Below are positions 42,385 to 50,441 of a stretch of 64,000 nucleotides of DNA, in pieces. The first letter of the stretch is position 1. The number at the start of each line of letters is the position of its first letter. The stretch spans positions 1-64,000 of the forward strand of contig CAIKZO010000003.1 in assembly GCA_903832005.1 (NCBI GenBank), given 5' to 3'. The notes beneath the pieces are model-generated. The model worked only from the letters and a program-made list of their open reading frames with translations, ran no database searches and was not told the origin of the DNA. A program made the position numbers and the translations under genes. This DNA is from Enhydrobacter aerosaccus. Its GTDB lineage: Bacteria; Pseudomonadota; Alphaproteobacteria; Reyranellales; Reyranellaceae.

Positions 42385-42824
42385 GTCGGCATTCCATCCT
42401 GGGAAGCGGCGAGTGCGTCGAGCGTGGCGCGCACGGCCGGATCGAACGGCGTGCTGCGATGGGTCGCCTCGTCGAGCGACACCATGATCACCTTCTGCAC
42501 CGCTGTGCAGTGGCCCTTGTCGTCGAACAGGGCCTGACCGATCACGCACTTGCGGTCGTGCGCCTCGGTGATACGCGCGCACGCGGTCGCAATGCCAGGA
42601 AAGAACATCTGGCGCTTGAAGTCCGCCTCGATGCGGCCGATCACCATCCGGAAGCGCGGCAGACCTTCCCGCACGATGAGCCGCAGATACGAGACGCGTG
42701 CATTCTCCAGCAGCTCGATGAAGGCGCCGTTGTTCACGTGGCCGTTGGCATCGAGATCGGCGAAGCGCAGGTTTTCGGTGGTGGCAAATCCGTAGGTGCC
42801 ACGGTCAGCAAGATCGACAGTCAT
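42381..42824 (-). CDS. 4HBT-family acyl-CoA thioesterase
   Basis: A 147-aa hot-dog thioesterase of the 4-hydroxybenzoyl-CoA type. The catalytic Asp/His segment is RFADLDANGHVNNGAFIELL. Starts directly after the VOC gene stop and overlaps the PaaI-type gene by ATGA. Two different thioesterases side by side suggest release of CoA from more than one intermediate. Confidence 0.88.
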   Translation of the reverse strand: MTVDLADRGTYGFATTENLRFADLDANGHVNNGAFIELLENARVSYLRLIVREGLPRFRMVIGRIEADFKRQMFFPGIATACARITEAHDRKCVIGQALFDDKGHCTAVQKVIMVSLDEATHRSTPFDPAVRATLDALAASQDGMPT

Positions 42825-43667
42825 TTACGCTACAAACTCCACAGTCAGGTCAGCGGCTTGCGAGGGCGCGACCAGCAGGCGGCCGGCATCGGGCTTCACG
42901 TATTTCACGCCATTCTCGTTCAGCAAAGCCTCGCAGGTCGCCAGGCTGTGCACGCGCAGGCTGAGCAGCGCCGGATGATCGCCCGGCCGCACCGGCGTGA
43001 TGCCCGGATAGCGCGCGAGATAGTCGGCGCGCGGCAGGTAGCGCACCGGCTGCGTGCCGGTATCGACGATGAGGCCGTTGCCTTCGGTCTTCACGGCGCC
43101 CTTGCCGAAATACTTCTCGAGCTCGGGCGCCCATTTCGCCGGCTGCTCCGCGATCACCGTCACGCCCGCGATCGCGTGCGCGGTGTTGGGATGCTTTGCC
43201 CACTCGGCGCGATAGACGAATTGCGGCGTCAGGTGCTCACAGACGAAGAAGCCGACGACCGGCATGTTGGTCTTGGGAATACGGATGGTGCGGAACGCCG
43301 CGTGCTCGATCTTGCCGGCAACCTCGACGGCGCGGTCGAACGGCAGCGGCGCGTCCGGATTGAGACCCGCCGCCTTGAAGGCCTCGTAGGCGATGTCGGC
43401 GCCGTCGGTCGCCAAGGCCACGTTGGCGAGGCCGCCGCCCCCCTTGATCCACTCGCGACGCTCGGCGTTGAACTCGGTCGGCTCGACGATGCCCAGGATC
43501 TCGAAATAGTCCGTGTCGAAGATCATGAGCTGGTTGGCGGTACCGAGCTTCTTGTGAAAGCCGCGCGGCTGGACCTGGAAGCCCAGCTTCTTGTAGGCGG
43601 CCTCGGCCGCATCGATGCCATCGACCATGACGACGACATGGTCGAGACCCTTCACCGCTTTCTTCAT
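42825..43667 (-). CDS. VOC/glyoxalase-like domain protein
   Basis: A 280-aa vicinal-oxygen-chelate protein of the Glyoxalase_3 type. KGLDHVVVMVDGIDAAEAAYKKLGFQVQP opens the first beta-alpha-beta module; the second module includes FFVCEHLTPQFVYRAEWAKH and the His/Glu metal-binding positions. The ATG overlaps the MaoC stop by 4 bases. These proteins bind a metal and act on small polar substrates; the actual reaction is not predictable. Confidence 0.85.
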   Translation of the reverse strand: MKKAVKGLDHVVVMVDGIDAAEAAYKKLGFQVQPRGFHKKLGTANQLMIFDTDYFEILGIVEPTEFNAERREWIKGGGGLANVALATDGADIAYEAFKAAGLNPDAPLPFDRAVEVAGKIEHAAFRTIRIPKTNMPVVGFFVCEHLTPQFVYRAEWAKHPNTAHAIAGVTVIAEQPAKWAPELEKYFGKGAVKTEGNGLIVDTGTQPVRYLPRADYLARYPGITPVRPGDHPALLSLRVHSLATCEALLNENGVKYVKPDAGRLLVAPSQAADLTVEFVA

Positions 43668-44122
43668 GCCGGCTTCCTTCGCACGATCATCATCCCCTTG
43701 GCCGTCAGGACATCCTCGCCCTTCTGATTGGTGGCGCCCCACTGCTCGTGGATCACGCCGATTGTGGGCTTGCTCTTGGACGGCACCTTGCCGACGCATT
43801 CGATCCAGGCGGTCAGCGTGTCGCCGGGACGCACGGGCTTCAGCCAGCGCAGCTCGTCGACACCGGGCGAGCCCATCGCCGTACGCGGATCAGCGTAATT
43901 GTCGACCAGCAGGCGCATCAGCTTGGAAGCAACGTGCCAGCCCGAGGCGATGATGCCACCGAACATCGAGCCTTTGGCCGCCTCACGATCGATATGGAAG
44001 CTCTGCGGGTCGAATTGCACGGCGAAGTCGACGATCTCCTGCTCGGTGAAGCTCGTGGAGCCCAGCGGGAATCTCTCGCCGACGGTGTAGTCTTCCCAGT
44101 AACGCGGTTCGCTCATTGCCAT
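43664..44122 (-). CDS. MaoC-like acyl-CoA hydratase
   Basis: A 152-aa hot-dog dehydratase: FAVQFDPQSFHIDREAAKGSM contains the Asp/His catalytic pair and FGGIIASGWHVAS follows. A second MaoC protein is encoded at 33519, but they share only the fold. It lies 19 bases downstream of the acyl-CoA dehydrogenase and overlaps the VOC gene, so hydration of the dehydrogenase product is a natural step. Confidence 0.88.
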   Translation of the reverse strand: MAMSEPRYWEDYTVGERFPLGSTSFTEQEIVDFAVQFDPQSFHIDREAAKGSMFGGIIASGWHVASKLMRLLVDNYADPRTAMGSPGVDELRWLKPVRPGDTLTAWIECVGKVPSKSKPTIGVIHEQWGATNQKGEDVLTAKGMMIVRRKPA

Positions 44123-44141
44123 CGAAGATGCGGCGCGACGA

Positions 44142-45302
44142 TCAGTCTGACAAGGCCTGACCGAACCGCTTGGCGACCTCCTCCAGCATCACCTCCGTGG
44201 CGCCGCCGCCGATCGACTGCACGCGGGCATCGCGCGCCATGCGCTCGACCGCCGTCTCGCGCACGAAGCCCATGCCGCCGTGGAACTGCACGCAGTCGTA
44301 CAGGACCTCGTTCACGAGATCGCCGGCCAACGCCTTCACCATGGAAACCTGGGCCACGCAGTCCTGCCCCTGCGCATCGAGCCACGCCGTCTGATGGACC
44401 AGCGCACGCGCCGCCTCGACCTCGGCCAGGCGCCGCGACAGGCGCTGGCGGATCGTCTGCTTGTCCCACAGCGGCCGGCCGAAGGCCTGGCGCTGGTTCA
44501 CGTGATCGAAGGTGAGCCGGATCGCCTCGCGTGCCTCGGCCATCGCCATCGCGCCAATCACCAGTCGCTCGGTCTGGAAGTTGGCCATGATCGAATAGAA
44601 GCCGCGGTTTTCCTCGCCCAGCACGTTCTCGGCCGGCACCCGGCAATCCTCGAAGATCAGCTCGGCGGTGTCGGACGAGCGCCAGCCGGTCTTGTCGAGG
44701 GCACGACCGACGGAGAAGCCCGGCGTGCCCTTCTCGACGATGAACATGGTGATGGCGCGCGAGCCCTTGGCCTCGGGATCGGTGCGCGCGGCGATGAAAT
44801 AGAGATCGCCCTTCACGCCATTGGTGATGAACATCTTGGTGCCGTTCAGCACGTAGTGATTGCCGTCGCGCACGGCGCGGGTGCGGATGCCGGCCACGTC
44901 GGAGCCGGCGCCGGGCTCGGTGACGCCGACGGCGGTGATCGTCTTTCCCGCCATCACGTCGGGCAGGTACTTCTCGAGTTGCCGCTTGGTGCCGAAGCGC
45001 ACGAGGTGCGGGCTCGCCATGTCGGTATGGACCAGCACGGTGATGGCGAAGCCGCCGTGGGTCGAGCGGCCGACTTCCTCGGCCAGCACGACCGAGGCCC
45101 GCGCATCGAGCCCGGCGCCGCCCAGCGCCTCGGGCACGCGCAGGGAAAAGAGCCCTAATTCGCCCATTTGGCGCAGGACCTCGCGCGGTACGAAGCCTGC
45201 CTCCTCCCATTTTGGGCCATGGGGCCGGACCTGCTCATCGACGAAGCGGCGAAGCTGGCTGCGGATAAGGTCGTGTTCTTCGGTGAAAATGGGGTGGGAC
45301 AC
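44142..45302 (-). CDS. acyl-CoA dehydrogenase
   Basis: A 386-aa FAD enzyme forming trans-2-enoyl-CoA. TEPGAGSDVAGIRTRA and FITNGVKGDLYFIAARTD are the FAD-binding features; the catalytic-base region is QFHGGMGFVRETAVERMARDAR. First gene of the five-gene minus-strand operon with MaoC, VOC and two thioesterases. Acyl substrate unknown; short or branched chains are common for this type. Confidence 0.92.
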   Translation of the reverse strand: MSHPIFTEEHDLIRSQLRRFVDEQVRPHGPKWEEAGFVPREVLRQMGELGLFSLRVPEALGGAGLDARASVVLAEEVGRSTHGGFAITVLVHTDMASPHLVRFGTKRQLEKYLPDVMAGKTITAVGVTEPGAGSDVAGIRTRAVRDGNHYVLNGTKMFITNGVKGDLYFIAARTDPEAKGSRAITMFIVEKGTPGFSVGRALDKTGWRSSDTAELIFEDCRVPAENVLGEENRGFYSIMANFQTERLVIGAMAMAEAREAIRLTFDHVNQRQAFGRPLWDKQTIRQRLSRRLAEVEAARALVHQTAWLDAQGQDCVAQVSMVKALAGDLVNEVLYDCVQFHGGMGFVRETAVERMARDARVQSIGGGATEVMLEEVAKRFGQALSD

Positions 45303-45326
45303 CTGATTTTTCCCTTTTTGGGGCCC

Positions 45327-45375
45327 TTGACCCAGTTGCGAATGCCTCTTACCTTCTGTGTGCGAGTAATTCGCA
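45327..45375 (+). promoter_or_regulatory. bfd promoter with Fur-like box
   Basis: TTGACC (45327-45332) and TACCTT (45350-45355) are 17 bases apart; directly downstream TGCGAGTAATTCGCA (45361-45375) is an inverted repeat with 5-base arms around GTAAT. That sequence fits the alphaproteobacterial Fur pattern TGCNAATNATTNGCA. It ends 28 bases before the bfd start, so repression by iron is likely. Confidence 0.6.
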
Positions 45376-45403
45376 TCTGCATGGAAAGTACGTCAGGCCG
45401 TTC

Positions 45404-45610
45404 ATGTATATCTGTATCTGCCGAGCCATTCGAGACCGCGATATCGACGCCGCCGTGCGCGCCGGCGCTCGCCGTCCCGCCGACGTCTTCAAGGCCTGTG
45501 GCCAGAGCCCCCAGTGTGGCGGCTGCGCCTGCGACATGCGCAAGCAGATCGAACAGACGATTGCCCGCGAGCAGGCTGCCCCGCAATCGATGCTGGCGGC
45601 CGCCGACTGA
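45404..45610 (+). CDS. bfd: bacterioferritin-associated ferredoxin (Bfd)
   Basis: A 68-aa [2Fe-2S] ferredoxin. Cysteines 4 and 6 (YICICR) and 38 and 41 (QCGGC) match Bfd; extra cysteines at 32 and 43 are present. Bfd reduces and releases iron stored in bacterioferritin. It is convergent with the bfr gene, whose stop lies 34 bases away, and carries a Fur-like box in its promoter, as expected for an iron-starvation gene. Confidence 0.93.
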   Translation: MYICICRAIRDRDIDAAVRAGARRPADVFKACGQSPQCGGCACDMRKQIEQTIAREQAAPQSMLAAAD

Positions 45611-45625
45611 CGCGCTGAGCGCGTC
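45609..45625 (+). terminator. hairpin at the bfd stop
   Basis: GACGCGC-TGA-GCGCGTC forms a 7-base-pair stem beginning at the bfd stop codon, followed by a T-rich stretch CTTCTTTCT. Probably terminates bfd, perhaps also bfr from the other side. Confidence 0.55.
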
Positions 45626-45644
45626 GTCCCAAGCTTCTTTCTAG

Positions 45645-46127
45645 TTAGTCTTCTTTGCCTTCGCCGATCTGGGTCTGCAGGTAGTTCTGCACGCCCACCT
45701 TGTCGATCAGGCCGATCTCGGTCTCGAGGAAGTCGATGTGCTCCTCGGCGTCCTCGAGGATGCGGACGGCGATCTCGCGGCTGACGTAATCCTTCTCAAT
45801 CTCGAACAGCGTGATCGCGCTCACCACGTCGAGACGCGCCGCCGACTCGAGCTTGAGATCAGCCTTCAGGCACTCCGGCACGTTCTCGCCGATGTTGAGC
45901 CGGCCGAGATCCTGCAGGTTGGGCAGACCGTCGAGCATGAGGACACGCTGCATCAGCGTATCGGCATGCTTCATCTCGCCGATCGATTCTTCGTAGATCT
46001 TCTTGCCCAGCCGCTCGAAGCCCCAGTGCTTCATCATGCGGGCATGGAGGAAGTACTGGTTGATCGCGGTCAGCTCGTTCTTCAGGAGCTTGTTCAGGTC
46101 GGCGATGATCTTCGGACTTCCCTGCAC
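45645..46127 (-). CDS. bfr: bacterioferritin
   Basis: A 160-aa heme-containing ferritin forming a 24-mer iron store. With the GTG at 46127, preceded by GAGGAGG six bases upstream, numbering agrees with E. coli Bfr: Glu18, Tyr25, Glu51, heme ligand Met52, His54, Glu94 and His130 are all present. The usual ferroxidase ligand Glu127 is Ala in this protein (EDAEEH in place of the E-x-x-H pattern). It may therefore have an altered ferroxidase site or rely on another subunit. An ATG five codons earlier is less well placed. Convergent with bfd, divergent from sodB. Confidence 0.94.
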   Translation of the reverse strand: MQGSPKIIADLNKLLKNELTAINQYFLHARMMKHWGFERLGKKIYEESIGEMKHADTLMQRVLMLDGLPNLQDLGRLNIGENVPECLKADLKLESAARLDVVSAITLFEIEKDYVSREIAVRILEDAEEHIDFLETEIGLIDKVGVQNYLQTQIGEGKED

Positions 46128-46202
46128 GACGAACCTCCTCAAAACGCTGCGATGAAAACCTAAATACGCGCATCTTTTGCGGATGCAACCGTCGAGCGCG
46201 CG

Positions 46203-46260
46203 AGTGAGAACCGTTCGCTCAAAAAGATGGGGACGCGTGCAGCTAGTGAGAACTGTTCGC
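46203..46260. promoter_or_regulatory. two direct repeats between bfr and sodB (candidate iron-regulator sites)
   Basis: AGTGAGAACCGTTCGC (46203-46218) and AGTGAGAACTGTTCGC (46245-46260) differ at one base and are 42 bases apart, four helical turns. Each holds a GAAC-N-GTTC palindrome reminiscent of the Irr/Fur-family iron control element. They lie in the 263-base region between divergent bfr and sodB; nothing else could be recognised in the region. Confidence 0.5.
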
Positions 46261-46390
46261 AGATTCCGCGATCCAACCGTTGCGACAATCCGACTTCACG
46301 ACCGGCACCCATCCTTAACCGTTTACAGCTAGAGAGGTACTGCAACGTCGGCCTTCCGGCCGCGTTTACCCACGTCACAGGAGTCGCGTC

Positions 46391-46981
46391 ATGACATTTG
46401 CCCCGATCAAGCTGCCTTACGAAGAGAACGCGCTTGAGCCCGTCGTCTCGGCCAAGACCATTTCGTTCCACTACGGCAAGCATCACAAGGCCTACGCCGA
46501 CAACCTGAACAACCTGGTCAAGGGCACGCCGTACGAGAACGCCTCGCTCGAGGAGATCGTCAAGAAATCGGCCGGCAACGACAAGGAAAAGGGCATCTTC
46601 AACAACGCTGCCCAGGTGTGGAATCACGACTTCTACTGGCAGAGCATGACGCCGAAGGGCGGCGAGCCCACGGGCAAGATCGCCGACGCGCTGAAGGACA
46701 GCTTCGGCGGCGTGAAGGAATTCAAGGAAGCCTTCGCCAAGGCCGCTGTCGCCCAGTTCGGCGCCGGCTGGGCCTGGCTCGTGAAGGGCAAGGACGGCAA
46801 GCTCGAGATCACCACGACCTCGAATGCCGACACCCCGATCGCGCACGGCAAGACCGCGCTCTTCACCGCCGACGTGTGGGAGCACGCCTACTACCTGGAT
46901 TACCAGAACCGCCGTCCCGACCACGTGAAGGATTGGCTCGACAAGCTCGCGAACTGGTCGTTCGCCGAGAAGAACCTCTAG
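46391..46981 (+). CDS. sodB: iron superoxide dismutase
   Basis: A 196-aa Fe/Mn SOD dismutating superoxide. Metal ligands His27, His79, Asp161 and His165 are all present (SFHYGKHH, AAQVWNHDFYW, ADVWEHAYYLDY). Gln in AAQVWNHDF and the FGAGWAWL pattern point to the iron type. No signal peptide, so cytoplasmic. Neighbour of bfr, consistent with control by an iron regulator. Confidence 0.95.
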   Translation: MTFAPIKLPYEENALEPVVSAKTISFHYGKHHKAYADNLNNLVKGTPYENASLEEIVKKSAGNDKEKGIFNNAAQVWNHDFYWQSMTPKGGEPTGKIADALKDSFGGVKEFKEAFAKAAVAQFGAGWAWLVKGKDGKLEITTTSNADTPIAHGKTALFTADVWEHAYYLDYQNRRPDHVKDWLDKLANWSFAEKNL

Positions 46982-47002
46982 AAACAACCACAGGAGACTT
47001 CG

Positions 47003-47158
47003 ATGCTGGGCACCATTCTGCTGATCGTCCTGATCATCATTCTGATCGGTGCCTTGCCAACGTGGCCCTACAGCAGCGGCTGGGGTTACTACCCCAGCGG
47101 TGGCGCGGGCCTGATCGTCGTCATCCTGGTGATCCTGCTGCTGATGGGACGGATATAG
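47003..47158 (+). CDS. DUF3309 small membrane protein
   Basis: A 51-aa protein with a CAGGAGA ribosome site. It has two hydrophobic segments, TILLIVLIIILIGALPT and GLIVVILVILLLMG, joined by the conserved WPYSSGWGYYPSGG of DUF3309. Function unknown; found widely in proteobacteria. It follows sodB by 21 bases and is probably co-transcribed. Confidence 0.85.
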   Translation: MLGTILLIVLIIILIGALPTWPYSSGWGYYPSGGAGLIVVILVILLLMGRI

Positions 47159-47180
47159 CTCCCATCAGTAGCCGCTACCT

Positions 47181-48257
47181 TCAGTAGCGAAACGTGACGT
47201 TGAAGGACCCGAACTGGTCCCAGCGCTCGCGCTCATAGAACTCCGGCGTGCGTATGATGTCCGTGAAGGCGATGCGCACGCCGTTATAGAGGAAGGCGAT
47301 GCCGATCTGGGCCTCGCCCACGAACGGCCGGTGCGTCACGTGGACGATGTCGTTGCCGTCGGTATTGCCGTCCAGGAACATGTCGCGGGCAATCGCCTCG
47401 CCGTTGATCCCGGCAAACAGATACCAGCCGAAACCGTTGCTGATGAAGCCTTCCGAGCCGGGCAATGACGGCTGCGAACGGCCGGGGCCGAAGTCTGCCT
47501 GTAGTTCCTTGCCGAGGCGGAACATCCCGCCCGCCCGCGCATAGGTCATGACATTGCCGACCGACGCGCCGATCGAGGGGATGAAATCCCATTCGAGCTT
47601 CGGCGTGTCGAACAACACCTTCGCGCCGGTCCGCCACCGCCGCTCGAAGGTGAGACCGAGCGTCGGCTCATTATGGAGCTGATTTGCCCAGCCCATCGAC
47701 CGGGGGTCGCCGATCAGGGTGTGGAAATTGTTCTGGACGAATTCGCCGCCGGCCGCGGGGCCGACGATGCCGAGTTCGAGCTGGACGGTATCGAGCCGCA
47801 CCGGGATCTCCTGGCCGGGGTGGTTGGGATCGGGCCGCTTGTAGGTCTGCTGCAGCGAGAAGGCCGCCCACAACCAGGCCGCATAAGGCCGGTCGTTGTA
47901 GATCGGCTGGGAGGCATCCGTGTTCTGCGGCGTGTAGATATTCTGGCCGATCGAGATGCCCAGCCGCCGCGTCACGGAGGTTGCCGGATCCTCGCCGAAG
48001 AAGGTCGGGAAGTTGGACAGCGCGGCGAGACTGTCGGGCAAATCCGGTAGCGCGGGTGACAGCCAACCGAATCGAATGCCGTTGCTGTAGTCGCGGTCGG
48101 ACCGGTAGACCGGATTGAAGAAATCGTTGTCGACCTGGAACGTGATGATGTTGCGCAACTCGTCAGCGGTGGGATTGGTGTCGACCGGCACCCTCTGCGC
48201 CGCAGCCTGGACAACACTGGCCGCAAGCACGACGGCTGCGACAACGAACACTTTCAT
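47181..48257 (-). CDS. LpxR-like lipid A deacylase (DUF2219) outer-membrane protein
   Basis: A 358-aa protein with a signal peptide (MKVFVVAAVVLAASVVQA, cleavage after AAA). Mature sequence matches LpxR/DUF2219: ITFQVDNDFF with the Asn-Asp pair, SDRDYSNGIRFGWLSP, YNDRPYAAWLW and FHTLIGDPRSMGWANQLHNEP with the His and acidic catalytic region; the last residue is aromatic as in beta-barrels. LpxR removes 3'-acyloxyacyl chains from lipid A. Single gene. Confidence 0.86.
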   Translation of the reverse strand: MKVFVVAAVVLAASVVQAAAQRVPVDTNPTADELRNIITFQVDNDFFNPVYRSDRDYSNGIRFGWLSPALPDLPDSLAALSNFPTFFGEDPATSVTRRLGISIGQNIYTPQNTDASQPIYNDRPYAAWLWAAFSLQQTYKRPDPNHPGQEIPVRLDTVQLELGIVGPAAGGEFVQNNFHTLIGDPRSMGWANQLHNEPTLGLTFERRWRTGAKVLFDTPKLEWDFIPSIGASVGNVMTYARAGGMFRLGKELQADFGPGRSQPSLPGSEGFISNGFGWYLFAGINGEAIARDMFLDGNTDGNDIVHVTHRPFVGEAQIGIAFLYNGVRIAFTDIIRTPEFYERERWDQFGSFNVTFRY

Positions 48258-48307
48258 CCAGTTCTCCCCTTAAGGAGGAGCAACGGCACGGTTTGGGGAA
48301 GGTTCCG

Positions 48308-49558
48308 TCAGCGCAGGTTGGCGGCGGCCGTCGATGCCCACAGATGCGCACGCCACCGCCCGCCGATCGCGAGTGCAGCAGCGATACCGACCAGGCTGAA
48401 CAGCGAGCCGGTGGCCGAGAAGCCCAGCCGGTCGACCAGCGGGCCCGAGATCAACAGGCCGAGCGGCAGACCATAGACCGCCAGCATGCGCACGCCCATC
48501 ACCCGGCCGCGGAAAGCGGGATCGGCGGTGCGCAGCAGGATCACCGCCATCGGCACCATGCAGAAGCTTTGCACGAAGCCGATCACGAACAGCAGCGGCT
48601 CCCCGATTGCCGGCGTCTTCACCCACGAGAACACGAGGTTGCACGTGAACCAAATCACCGCACAGGCGACCATGGTGCGCGCCGGCCGGATGCGTGCGCC
48701 ATGAGTCGACAGGATCACCGAGCCCAGCAGCGCCCCACTGGCATAGATCGCGATCAGCCAGCCCAGCCCCGTCTGGTCGAAGCCATAGATGTCCTTGGCC
48801 ACGTAAGGCAACAGCGAGTTCACGATCGGATAGGCAGCAAAATTCATCAGGAAGGCCAGCAAGGTGGCCGCGCGCACGTCGGGGGTCGACCAGACGTAGG
48901 CAAAGCCCTCGCGCAGCGCCGCAATGGGTGACATCGACACCCTGTCCTCGCCCAACACGCGCACGCGCTTCACACCGACGTTGAGCGTGAGCGTGAAGCT
49001 CACGATGTAGACGACCGAGACCACGATGTAGGCGTGGCTCGCGCCCAGTGCCGCCACCAGGCCCGCGCCGCTCAGCGCGCCAACGACCCGCGCGGCATCG
49101 GCTGTCGTGCGCGACACGCCCATGGCGCGCATCAAGAGTTCGGACGGCATGGTCTCGCCAACCAGCAGGTTGCGCAGCGTGATGTCAGAGGGCCGTACCA
49201 GCCCGACGATCCCGGCCAGCACGAAGACCGCGACCGCGGTGACGAGGCCGGTGGCGAACAGCACCATCAGCAGGAGCGCGGACACCATGTAGGTGCTGCG
49301 CATCGCCAGAAGCAGGTTGCGGTTGCCGAAGCGATCGCCGGCCATGCCGTAGAACGGCGAAATCAGCGTGCCCAGGAACTGCAGCGAGCCGAACACGGCC
49401 AGCGCCAACACCGAGCCGGTCGAGACCAGCACGAACCAGCCCAGGATCACGCCTTCCATTTCGAAGGCCCATGACGTCAGGAGATCCGCCGGCCACTGGA
49501 AGCGGAAGCTACGGACGCCGAACGGCGCCAGCGCCGGTACGCGCGCGATGACACTCAC
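48308..49558 (-). CDS. MFS transporter
   Basis: A 416-aa major facilitator protein with about 12 helices: SVLALAVFGSLQFLGTLISP, MAGDRFGNRNLLLAM (loop 2-3 signature), and the second half starting near GYLIAIYASGALLGSV. Similar to EntS/MefA-type exporters in having a long N-terminal segment and low length. Substrate unknown. A perfect 10-base hairpin separates it from the small secreted protein gene upstream. Confidence 0.88.
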   Translation of the reverse strand: MSVIARVPALAPFGVRSFRFQWPADLLTSWAFEMEGVILGWFVLVSTGSVLALAVFGSLQFLGTLISPFYGMAGDRFGNRNLLLAMRSTYMVSALLLMVLFATGLVTAVAVFVLAGIVGLVRPSDITLRNLLVGETMPSELLMRAMGVSRTTADAARVVGALSGAGLVAALGASHAYIVVSVVYIVSFTLTLNVGVKRVRVLGEDRVSMSPIAALREGFAYVWSTPDVRAATLLAFLMNFAAYPIVNSLLPYVAKDIYGFDQTGLGWLIAIYASGALLGSVILSTHGARIRPARTMVACAVIWFTCNLVFSWVKTPAIGEPLLFVIGFVQSFCMVPMAVILLRTADPAFRGRVMGVRMLAVYGLPLGLLISGPLVDRLGFSATGSLFSLVGIAAALAIGGRWRAHLWASTAAANLR

Positions 49559-49571
49559 GTCTTGTTTGTTT

Positions 49572-49595
49572 CCTCTCCCCCTTTTGGGGGAGAGG
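49572..49595. repeat. perfect inverted repeat with TTTT loop
   Basis: CCTCTCCCCC-TTTT-GGGGGAGAGG pairs over ten bases. There is no T-run after it on the minus strand, so it is not a clear terminator. Similar short palindromes occur as intergenic elements in many proteobacteria. It separates two minus-strand genes. Confidence 0.55.
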
Positions 49596-49632
49596 CACGG
49601 TACGCGATCGGGTCAGGGCCCGCAACGAACCC

Positions 49633-49902
49633 CTAGGAGCGCGGCGGCAACGCCACCTTGGCGTTGGTGAGCGCGCCCTCGAGCACCGGGATGGCCGTGG
49701 CGGGATCGGACGAGCACTTGCTCATCGCCGCACCGACGGATGCGGGCGGCGCGTTGTGGCTTCTGCCGCCGTTGTCTTGGGCGTAGGTCTCGTACTGGCT
49801 GCTGAGAGCCGCGCAGTATTTGCTGTCGTTCGACTGGGCGGACGCGCCCAACGGCAGCAGGAGTGATGCAGTGGCGAACACGCAGACGAAGTTGATCTTC
49901 AT
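49633..49902 (-). CDS. small secreted protein with one Cys pair
   Basis: An 89-aa protein with a signal peptide (MKINFVCVFATASLLLPLGA, cleavage after ASA). The mature part has DSKYCAALSSQYETYA and AAMSKCSSDPATAIPVLEGA, so two conserved cysteines likely form a disulfide in the periplasm. It is paralogous to the protein at 50187 (same YC-AL, SKC, LE-LT-K-LP-R pattern). Function not known. Confidence 0.75.
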   Translation of the reverse strand: MKINFVCVFATASLLLPLGASAQSNDSKYCAALSSQYETYAQDNGGRSHNAPPASVGAAMSKCSSDPATAIPVLEGALTNAKVALPPRS

Positions 49903-50186
49903 GATTTTCTCCTCGTGGTCACTGTCGTACGCCCCGCGTCTTACACGGACCTGACACGGCGTGACGCATTACGCGACGCCGCGTGGGAGCGGAGCAAGGC
50001 GCAGTACAAGCCAGCGGTGCTGACCACTTTCCGCAACGTGGCCGATTTGCTGCGCGCGCTCGAATTCGGCCAGCCGCTTCGCCGACACCGCCGCCTTTAT
50101 CAATCACTGGGCGGCGGCTGGTGGAATCGCGACGGTGACGCCGCCTCTGCCAAGCGCCCCGTCTGCAGGGCGCCTGGCACAGCGCG

Positions 50187-50441
50187 TTAGCGCGTCGGCA
50201 ACGTTTGCTTGTTTTCGGTCAGGTACTTCTCGAGCGTCGCGATCGCGCCGGCATCACCGGTGTCGCACTTCGAGACCGCGACGGGGATTTCGGTCGGCGG
50301 CGTGGTGCCCCCGCCTCTGGTAACGCCGGCCGCCTTGTCGGCCAGGGCCTTGCAGTATTTGGCATCGGCCGACTGGCCGAACGCCGTCGATGTCAGGGCA
50401 AGAGACACGCCCGCGAGAAGCAGCGCTTTATACATCTTCAT
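50187..50441 (-). CDS. small secreted protein with one Cys pair (paralogue)
   Basis: An 84-aa protein with a signal peptide (MKMYKALLLAGVSLALTSTA, cleavage after AFG). The mature part reads ADAKYCKALADKAAG, a Gly/Thr-Pro-rich linker and VAVSKCDTGDAGAIATLEK, aligning with the protein at 49633. The 284 bases between the two genes show no further gene. Divergent from the radical SAM gene. Function unknown. Confidence 0.75.
   Translation of the reverse strand: MKMYKALLLAGVSLALTSTAFGQSADAKYCKALADKAAGVTRGGGTTPPTEIPVAVSKCDTGDAGAIATLEKYLTENKQTLPTR

Noticed and set aside
42255-43727. 490-codon plus-strand ORF opposite the acyl-CoA operon
   Set aside because: Antisense shadow of two thioesterases and the VOC gene, which have well-defined motifs.
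49915-50190. 91-codon plus-strand ORF between the two small secreted protein genes
   Set aside because: Arg-rich composition, no ribosome site and no family pattern; the minus-strand alternative is equally featureless.
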